64,000 bases of DNA, from assembly GCA_004431415.1 (NCBI GenBank), contig QPMI01000192.1, positions 1-64,000 on the forward strand. The letters run 5' to 3'. Shown in pieces: positions 56,721 to 64,000 of this stretch. Each line of letters opens with the position of its first letter. Within the stretch, counting starts at the first letter, position 1. Below the pieces are notes generated by a model that ran no database searches, was not told the origin of the DNA, and was given only the letters and a program-made list of their open reading frames with translations. The position numbers were made by a program, and so were the translations under genes. The DNA is from Cyanophora paradoxa. Taxonomy: Eukaryota; Glaucocystophyceae; Cyanophorales; Cyanophoraceae.

Positions 56721-57769
56721 ATGGACGGCGGCGGCGGTGCTTCCTACAAGCTCTTCGGTGCGCGGCGTCACCGCCCATTTCCTCGCTGTCGTCGATTCTG
56801 ATTTTCGCGCGCTCCCCCACGCGAACGTGCCGTCGCAGTTGGTGGTGAGTGTTTATTCTTCATTCTGAAGGACATAACAAGCCCCCGCCCCCGAGGAATC
56901 GGACGCGATGACCATTCTCGCTCCCGACCGCCGCGGGCCCTCGCTCACGACGTCCTTTCCTCGACACTCAGGCCTTTCGTGGGGCACCACCAACGATGGC
57001 CTTCGTGCGGCGTTCGAGAAGTACGTCTCCCTGGCTCATTCCCGCAATTTTTCCGGTCGCGTCAACTGACGGTCCCCCGCAGGTACGGCAACGTCACCGA
57101 GGCCAAGGTCATCACCGATTACGAGGTGCGTTCTGTGACGCGCGTCCCCCGTTCGCCCTTTCCTGACGATCGCCATGCAGACCGGCCGCTCCCGCGGCTT
57201 CGGCTTCGTGTCGTTCGCGTCTCAGAATGAGGCCGATGAGGCCAAGAACGTGCGTTTTTATTGCCGTACGTTCGCTCTTTCAAGGCTCTGAGATTCCGCC
57301 CGCAGAACATGAACAATGCCGAGCTCGATGGCCGCACCATCCGTGTGGACTCTGCCACCGAGCGCTCCGGCGGCGGCGGCGGCGGCCGCGGTGGCTTCCG
57401 TTCGGGCGGCGGCAGCGGCGGGTGCGTGTGTCTCGAACCGCCACTGATCCGACCTATGATTCTATGCTCCGCTAGATACCGCGAGTCCCGTGACCGTGAC
57501 CGTGAAAGCTCCGGTCCTTACGGTGGTGGCCGCTCCGGCAGCTATGGTGGTCGCGGCGGGTACGGCGGCGGTGGCAGCTACGGCGGCGGCAGCCGCGGTG
57601 GTTACTCGCGCGGTGGCGAGGGCGGCTACGGTAGGTCTCCTTGCATCCTTTTCCTGTTCCTGAGGAACACACGCTGATCCCCTCTTTTGCAGATGACCGC
57701 CCGCGCCGTGGCGGCTACGGCTTCGGCGGCCAGCAGGGCGGCGGCCAGGGCAGCGGCGACCGCTGGTAA
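56721..57769 (+). CDS. Glycine-rich RRM RNA-binding protein (GRP-like), 8 exons including a 6-nt exon
   Basis: Exons: 56721-56757, 56839-56844, 56972-57020, 57083-57125, 57181-57249, 57306-57421, 57476-57630, 57693-57769. The product starts MDGGGGASYKLFVGGLSW with RNP2 LFVGGL, then AFEKYGNVTEAKVITDYETG, RNP1 RSRGFGFVSF and DGRTIRVDSATE, a complete single RRM. A Gly/Arg/Tyr/Ser tail (YRESRDRDRESSGPYGGG, GGYGGGGSYGGG) ends GQGSGDRW and TAA. This is the architecture of small glycine-rich RNA-binding/cold-inducible proteins, acting in RNA processing, transport or chaperoning in nucleus and cytoplasm. The RGG/YGG tail suits RNA binding and self-association. The 6-nt exon supplies Val-Gly of RNP2. 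All donors here are GT. Confidence 0.95.
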
Positions 57770-58648
57770 GCGACAGACAAGACCGTGACGGCACCCGTCC
57801 ATTTCTCTTCAACCAACCCCCTTCTTCCTGTCCCCTTCCCTCGTCTCCGTGCCTTTTGTTGGATAGCAGAGTCGGACTCCTTAGTCGCTGTAAAAAGCCT
57901 CTTCGGGTGTAAAGCTAGGTTCGCATCCTACATACGTGCTTTTAGTACTTGTAGTCCTGTTAGTTTTTCCTTCGCAATGTGAGTCGGGCCGCTCTCGGCC
58001 CTTGAAGTACAGTTTGTCATGCAGTTTCACAAGCAGTTGTCTATTGCCTTGTGTCTTGCGTCTCGATCGGCATCTTCTTTGGGCCGACCTTGCCCTGCTC
58101 GTTGTGTGAAACCCGTTTTCTCGGTCGCCCCTCTTGGTTCCTTGGTCCCCAGTCAGTCGATCCTGTCCGTTTTGGTGCCTGTGTCGGTGTCGGAGCTGAT
58201 CTCAATGAACGCCGCATCTTGTCTTGTGCCAGGCTCGATTACATTTGCACCGTGGCACGCATGTTCCCTGATCTTGACCCCCCATAATCAGTATGGCATG
58301 CGCAACGACTCGTACGCGTACGCGTGCGGGTCGACGTCGTCCAGAGGCGCTTATACATGTACATGCATTCAATTCGACGTCGCCGCAAGGCAACTATAGC
58401 TAGTACTGCCGCAGTACTAGTGTCGACGTCATGCTGCCGCAGTGCGGGCTGAGCGGCTGCAAGTGCAAACGCCGTGAGTGACGCCCCGCTGGCGCCAGCG
58501 TCAAGAGTATGAGGCTCCTCTTCGAATTCAATTCAAATGGCGCACGGCGCCCGTACAAATTCTACAGCTAGCGCTACCTCCAAACGTCTACCATATATAA
58601 GGACAGAATGTGGAACGAAAAGAGGAAAAAGAATGGCAGTGGGCCGCG
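57770..58648. other. Convergent intergenic region with 3' UTRs
   Basis: Follows the RRM stop and precedes the chromatin gene stop (minus). T-rich sequence to about 58100 is probably 3' UTR. A near-palindrome CTAGTACTGCCGCAGTACTAG lies near 58399-58420, and GCCGCAGT-type motifs repeat downstream. No gene seen. Confidence 0.6.
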
Positions 58649-61600
58649 CTAGCCGCTTTCCTGAGCGATCTGCCGGCGGGGTCAGTCAAGAAAAAGAGGC
58701 GAGACAGGGCGTGGGCGTACGCGTCGCTTGGCTATGCGCATGGCGCGCTCCGATTCCTCGGACTGTTGCACCGCGATGCGGAACGCAGTCAAGGCGAACG
58801 CAGCCTTCTTCTTCTCGCGCTGCAGGCCGGGGGCGTCGCGTCAGGCGCGGCGGGAAGCGCACGCGTACCCCCCCCCCCGCCCCTCCCCTCCGACCGGCGC
58901 ACATTGATGACGAGGTCGATAAGGACGCGCTCCCTGTCCAGCAGTATCTTGATCCGCTTCGCGTCCGCAAAGTCCTCCTCGTCCTTAATGAGGAACTGCC
59001 GGCACGCTAAGGCGAACGAAGGGGGGGTACATGAGGGGTCGAGTGTGGGGGGGTTACCGGGCTCGCGGCGACGGCGCCCTCGTCCTCGTCGTCGGGGCCC
59101 TCGACGCCGGGGGAAGGCTCCTGGCCCTCGGCGCCCTCGGCCGCCGCGGCCCTCCGCCGCCCCCGCGGCGCAGGCGGCTTCGAGTCGTCCTCGTCGCCCG
59201 TGTGCAACTGCTGCCCGCGGCCCCGCCGCGTGAACTGCCGCGCCGCCCCGTCAGGCCCCGGGAAGACAGCATCCGGGCCTACAAAACCGCCGCACCGACT
59301 GGGGCGTCGGCGAGCGCCCGTCCGCGTTCGCCGACACGAACTGTGCCACGGTGGGGCCGGCGGTGGTCAGGACCAGGGTGGGGCGCGGAGAAAGGGGAGC
59401 AGAAGGGGAAGGAGGAAGGGGCGGGGCGGCGCACGCGGCCGGCGGCGTTGCGGAGCGGAGGCGCGTGCGGATCCATGTCGTTGAGCTTCGAGGTCCAGGA
59501 GCGGACCGTCTGGCCCCGCTTCTCCCCGGGCAGGTACTGGAAGGCCTTGCAGGGCTGGAAGCGCCGCAGGAACGAGCACGCCTGCGCCTGCCGCTTCCGC
59601 ACCCAGTACTCGTAGATCGCCTGCGGGAAACACAGTTCTAAGACAAAGGAAAGGAAAGGACAGGATAGGAAAGAGAAAGGAAACCTGGACGGAGCCGGGC
59701 GGGAGGGAGACCTGGCGGTTCTGGAGCATCGTGGTGGCGATCTGGCGGGCCATGAAGAGCGACACGGGCTCGCCCATGCGGGTCCGCTGGGGAACAGCCT
59801 CCCGAGGCTCCGCCGCCTTCCGCTCATTCGTGTGCTTCTCGCAGAAGGCCCGGAAGAGAACCTGCCGGGAAGGGCGCGCGCGTGGGCGGGCCGGTGGGCG
59901 GGGAAGGAGCGAGGAGGGCGGCGGGGGAAGGTGGATACCTGGTTCTGGCCCTCCTCGCGCTCCGTCATGGTGAGGAGGAGCCCCTTGAGCCGGGCGCACA
60001 TCGCGTGGAAGGCCTGTGCGGGGGTACGGCGTCGGCTTCGTTCCCGCAGCGGCAACGAGACGGCCGTCGTCACCTCGGGGCACGGCTTCTCGCAGCACTG
60101 GAGGCAGACACCCTCCGCCTTGCCGCACACGCAGCAGCTCCCGAGGCGCTTCCGCCGCTGGAACGCGCGCTGGTTGATCTCGATCGGCTGCATGCGCTCC
60201 GGGTTCACGAAGCTGCGGGGCCGCGTCAGAGAGACAGAGAGAGCGCAGCGCAAGGCGCGGGGGAGGCGTAGGCGTGGTGCACGCGCCGGGCCTCGGGGAA
60301 CCAGAGGGCGCAGAGGACGTGGGCGTACTCCCCCGGCGTCGTCGTCTCCTTAAACGCGCCTGTCTTCACCGAACACATCGCGCACGAGACCTGAGCGGGG
60401 GGGTAGAGGGATGCGTCAGGCGAAGGAAGATGCAAGGGACGAGGGACGGGGACGGGGAAAGGGCTGCCTTGTCCGGGTCTGGAAGGGCGCAGCGGTCGCA
60501 GACCCAGGGCTGGTTCCTGTCGATGTCCTCGCTGATGCCGTAGCAGGACTGCGCGCGGGGGAGATGAGACGCGGCCAGGAGAAGAGTGGAGGAGGGGTAT
60601 CGGCCGCAGAGGGCGCCGGCTCGCCTGATGGACGGGTACGTTGCACTTCGAGCAGACGACAACGATGTTCCCGTCGTGGTTCTCGTTGTCGTTGCAAACT
60701 TGGCATTGCTGGGGAACGTTCAAGCTGGGAAGGAGGCGGGCGCGCGGCGGAGGGCGGCGCGGGGCGCACCGGGGTCTGGGGCGACCTCTGAGCTTCTTCC
60801 TTCTTCGCGGCGGCGTCTCGCTGGAAGCGAATCGACGCCGGGTCGTTCAAGAACGTCGTCTGCGGGGGTGCGGCGTCATCGATCCGTTCCTTTCTCTTTT
60901 TTTTCCGGCGGGGGGGGGGGGGGAAGGGGGGCGTACGAAGTCGTAGGAGGCGCGCTCGAACGTGTCGATCAGCTGCTCGAAGACGAGCTCGGTGACCTGC
61001 GCCGCGGTCTCGCTCCCCGCTTTCTGCCGGGCCGGATCAAATCTCGCTCCCCGCGCACCTTCTTGCGGCCGGCGTTGCCCGGGAGCGACTCGAGGAACGC
61101 CACGTCGTCCGCGTCCGCGTCGTAGTCCACGAACTCGTCGTCCGCCGGCGCTAGAAAAAGAGTAAGTTCGAAAAAACCTTTTTTCCTTATCTCAGGGCGT
61201 CGCACGGTGGTACGGGCAGAAGCGCTGCGTCTCGCGCGCGAGGTAGCGCCGGTCCCTGTTCAGCTCCTCGAAATCGGGTACGTCTTTGAAGTTCGGGCAC
61301 GTGATTTCCCTGGACCGCTCGAGCCCCTGCCTGCGGCTCAGGGCCGGCGGGGGCGGGGGCGGGGGCGGGGGCGGGGGCGGGGGCGGGGGCGGACCGGCGC
61401 AGCGCTGGCCGAATTTGCGTCCTGGAAAGTGTAGTACTCCAGGCGCTGCACCGGGTCCGCGTCCTCAAAGTAGCCCAGGCGCATTTCCTTCGGGGCGGCG
61501 TCGGGCGCGGGGCGGCGGCGGCGATCGGCGGGCGGCGGCGGGCGCAGACCTTCTTGACGTCGATCGGCCGCGGCCGGATCTTGGGGTGCATGATCGTCTC

Positions 61601-62386
61601 CGGCGCAAAGTCGGCGGCCGCGCTGAGTGCGCTCGGGGCGGAGGGACCGGCCGAGGAGGACTCGCCCTGGTCGTCCCCGCGCCGACTTCTCCGGCCCGTC
61701 GCCGGCGCGGCGGACGACGCGGCGACGGGGGCGACCGACGGATCCCGTCGCGCTTTCTTCTTTCGCGACGAGCTGGACTCGACGTCGCTCTCGCTCTGGT
61801 CCGGGCTGTTGTCCGAGTCGTCAGCGTCGGTTCTCCTTCTCCGGCGACCGCCGCGAGCACCCGCCGCGCCGCCTCTCGCGGCGCCTCCTCGGCCCCGCTT
61901 GCTAGCCGAGACCGGTCCATTGACGGGAACCGGTGCGGCGGCCGGCGCGCGAGGCTGCTGCGCGTGCGCGTGTCTCCGGGAAGCTGCCGCTGCACTCGTC
62001 GCTGCGTCGCCGTGGGCGTCGTCACCCGACGACCTGCGAGAGCTCCCGGCTGAGCTGGGGATCTCGGAATGGCTGCCTGCAGCTGCGGCGTGACCGCCGC
62101 CTCGTCGCGGGTGTGCTTCTTCTACGTGCGCCTCGCCGGGCCCGTCCTGGCCTCGCTGTCGGTGTGCGCGGCCGGGGGCGGTTGGATGCGCATGATCGGA
62201 AGCCGCCGTCGTCGTATCTGAACCGTCGCTGGCCCCGTGCCTCAGCCGAGACGTCGACGCTGATGCCGCGTGAATTGAGGCGGAGTAGAGCTGCTTGAGC
62301 TCTCTGGACTCGCGCGTGCCACCGCCCCTTGAGGCCTCGTGCTGTCGTTCGAAACGCGATATGTGAGCGAACGTGTGTGCGGGCAA
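58649..62386 (-). CDS. EPL1 / PHD / extended-PHD chromatin scaffold (BRPF/JADE/Epc-like)
   Basis: Minus strand. A charged N-terminal region (RTDADDSDNSPDQSESDVES, SSSRKKKARRDPS) leads to an EPL1-type segment: MHPKIRPRPIDVKK, EMRLGYFEDADPVQRLEYYT, CPNFKDVPDFEELNRDRRYL, PADDEFVDYDADADDVAFLE, TELVFEQLIDTFERASYDF, DPASIRFQRDAAAKKEE. A PHD finger follows (QCQVCNDNENHDGNIVVVCS, KCNVPVHQ, SCYGISEDI, WVCDRC; 60.72-60.48 kb), then an extended PHD (VSCAMCSVKTGAFKETT, YAHVLCALWFPEA, FVNPERMQPIEI, CCVCGKAEGVCLQC, AFHAMCARLKGLLLTM, FCEKHTNE) to about 59.83 kb. AIYEYWVRKRQAQACSFLRR matches the region after the PHDs in BRPF/JADE. The C-terminus is REKKKAAFALTAFRIAVQQ...IAQESG, stop 58651-58649. EPL1-PHD-ePHD proteins anchor MYST histone acetyltransferases and read histone tails. 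No bromodomain was seen in the window. The start codon is unresolved; exons upstream of 62386 are possible. Confidence 0.88.
61346..61392 (+). repeat. GGGGGC hexanucleotide repeat in an intron of the chromatin gene
   Basis: About seven to eight tandem GGGGGC units lie between the two EPL1 exons; on the coding strand this is a CCCCCG intronic run ending at a CCGCAG acceptor. Confidence 0.9.
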
Positions 62387-62749
62387 GCACAGGCGCGGCT
62401 GCGGGAGAAGACAGGCGGCGAGGGCGAAGGGCGATCCAGGCGGGTCATGTTACGCATCGGATCGACTCGGAAAGGCTATAATAACTCTCTAGGACGGCGG
62501 AGGGGCGAGGCGAAGGAGAAAGCCTCACCTCTGTGGTCCGCGATTTCATGGCAGCTCAAAGATACAGAGAGATTTCTACGACGCCTCTCATCACCGCCGC
62601 AGGCTCGCTCTTGCCTCCACTGGCTGGCTTTCGTGGTCGCGGGAGCGCAGCAGGGGTACGCCTCGCGCACTCCACAAAGCGGCCGCAGCAATGCCCGTGC
62701 GTCGCCGGCTGCCTCTTGCGCGTCCGTATAACAAGTTTTGCGCTTTAGA

Positions 62750-64000
62750 ATGGGCGGCTGCTCCTCGCCGGGCTGCTGCATGGCGCGGTCGCTCGATCGT
62801 TAGGCGAACCGCGCGTAGCGCCCGCAAGCGAATCTCACTAGCTATGCACTGTTCCGATGCCTGCTGACACACCCGCGGCGGGCGGCAGGAGCCAGAAACA
62901 GCGGAGCCGGAGGCGGCACCCTCAGCAGAGCACGCCGCGCAGAGCGAGCAGGATGCCGCGCAGAGCGAGCAGCAAGGACCCCACAAGGCAAAGTCTCCGC
63001 GGAAGAAGCCCCTCGGCGACTCCGTGACGGTGCGCGGACCGCTCGCTGCTTTTAGTCGCTCCCGGAAGCGAGCAGCGGCGCAGGACTGGCCCTTCTTCGC
63101 AGGCGGAGGCTTCAGGCTCGGCAAGAAGGGCGTGGATCCCTTCAAGAGCCGACCCGGAGGTGCGCTGCGCGGGGGCGCCTGCGCCGTGACGCGCGGCCCG
63201 GCTCACGCGACCCGCAGAGTTCCTCACACCCCCTTCCATACCGAGGAGGCGGCCGCCGCGACAGCCGCCCCAGGCGGCTGCAGCGCCGCCTCCGAAGCCG
63301 CGGAAGCGCGTCGTGCAGCCGGCGCCGGACCCGGGGCCAGCGGCCGGCGAGAAGCTGCCGCAGCTGGCCGAGGGGGACGAGGGCGCGGCGGAGGCGGCGG
63401 AGGCGGGCGGCAGCGGCGGCGAGGAGGGGCTGGCGGCGGAGTCCTCGCAACAAGGCGAGGCGCGGGGGCCCCTCAGCACGGCGGAGCGGCGGAGGCGGGT
63501 GCGGGAGCTGCTGCAGCCGGCGGCGGCCCTGGCGGAGGAGCGGCGCCCCCGGAGCCGGAGCAGCACGTACCCCCACGAGTCGGCGGCGCTGATGCAGGCG
63601 AACGTGATGCAGCAGTACGCGGGGAGCGTCGAGCCGGGCTTCGGCGTCAACCGCGACGCCTCCCCCAGCGCGAACCCGCGGCTCCAGGTGTACCTCCCGG
63701 GCGGCCCGGAGGGCCCCTCGGAGCGGCTGTACCCCGGGCCACAGCGGAGGTCGCCGCCGCGGCAGGAGGAGGACCCCGAGGCGCTGTGGGCGGCCGCCGA
63801 GCTCGCCGAGGGCTCCCGCCGCGGCCCGCAGCTCAAGGGGCTCCGCCTGCCCGCCGGCTACGAGGTCTCCCACCGCCTGTACCCCCCCAAGAAGGCCCCG
63901 GGGAAGGGCGCCAGCCCCGCGCCGGCGGTCCCGGGCGGGGGGAGGAGGCCCGGCAGCGGCTCGGCGGCGGGGGCCGGCGGCGGGGGCGGCGGGGCGGAGC
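62750..64000 (+). CDS. Unknown protein with MGGCSS myristoylation/palmitoylation-type N-terminus (3' partial)
   Basis: Proposed exons: 62750-62782 (MGGCSSPGCCM), 62889-63029 (EPETAEPEAAPSAEH ... KAKSPRKKPLGDSVT), 63084-about 63160 (DWPFFAGGGFRLGKKGVDPF) and 63265 to the window end. The long last exon reads PPQAAAAPPPKPRKRVVQPA, STAERRRRVRELLQPAAALA, STYPHESAALMQANVMQQYA, GSVEPGFGVNRDASPSANPR, LKGLRLPAGYEVSHRLYPPK. Gly2 with Ser6 fits N-myristoylation, and Cys4/9/10 fit palmitoylation, suggesting a membrane-anchored (perhaps ciliary or cortical) soluble protein. The exon 1 to 2 join requires a GC donor (ATG|GCGCGG) to keep frame. No family recognised. Divergent from the chromatin gene. Confidence 0.55.

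Noticed and set aside
62922-63836. Minus-strand ORFs of 304 and 243 residues at the right edge
   Set aside because: The plus strand gives one continuous, less biased frame with plausible splice sites and lipidation-type start.

Overview
The window is nuclear DNA of an intron-dense, GC-rich single-celled eukaryote, probably an alga or other protist. Genes are split by many short introns (mostly about 45-110 bases) with C-rich 3' ends. The protein families are typically eukaryotic: laminin-type EGF, SLC20 phosphate transporter, ferric reductase, kinesin-light-chain-like TPR, F-box/LRR/ankyrin, RRM, and an EPL1-PHD chromatin scaffold. I cannot name the species. Frequent GC-AG introns together with high GC fit some microalgae (haptophytes are one candidate), but that is a guess. 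Exon structures below were read by eye from reading-frame continuity and family motifs; no transcript data were available.

Layout: (1) 1-17051 (+), most of a giant cell-surface protein with repeated beta-sandwich-like units, two laminin-EGF arrays and a C-terminal membrane span; its 5' end lies outside the window. (2) 18250-22158 (+), a 17-exon PiT/SLC20 phosphate transporter whose signature motif is spread over exons of 16, 12 and 17 nt. (3) 23096-about 27.4 kb (-), a ferric-reductase-type flavocytochrome. (4) 27734-37057, a 9.3 kb degenerate retroelement with RNase H, ULP1-like protease and zinc-finger remnants, ending in A10 and flanked by a 945-952 bp direct repeat (26782-27733 and 37058-38002) that duplicates the first ferric reductase exons. 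(5) 38990-42331 (-), a protein of eleven to twelve 42-residue TPRs in 25 exons. (6) 42473-48637 (+), an F-box/LRR/ankyrin protein divergent from the TPR gene across 141 bp. (7) 49154-52926 (-), a type I membrane protein with a KRE9-like ectodomain. (8) 53296-55690 (+), a coiled-coil protein with a C-terminal zinc-binding-like motif. (9) 56721-57769 (+), a glycine-rich RRM protein with a 6-nt exon. (10) 58649-about 62.4 kb (-), an EPL1/PHD/extended-PHD chromatin scaffold. (11) 62750 to the window end (+), the start of a protein with an MGGCSS lipidation-type N-terminus.

The genes do not form an operon or an obvious pathway. Two host transporter/redox genes (phosphate uptake and probable iron reduction) are convergent neighbours. 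Three divergent gene pairs share short upstream regions. The strongest unusual signals are the splicing signals (about 40% GC-AG introns in the TPR gene, C at donor position +4, very small exons) and the retroelement insertion with an exceptionally long flanking duplication.
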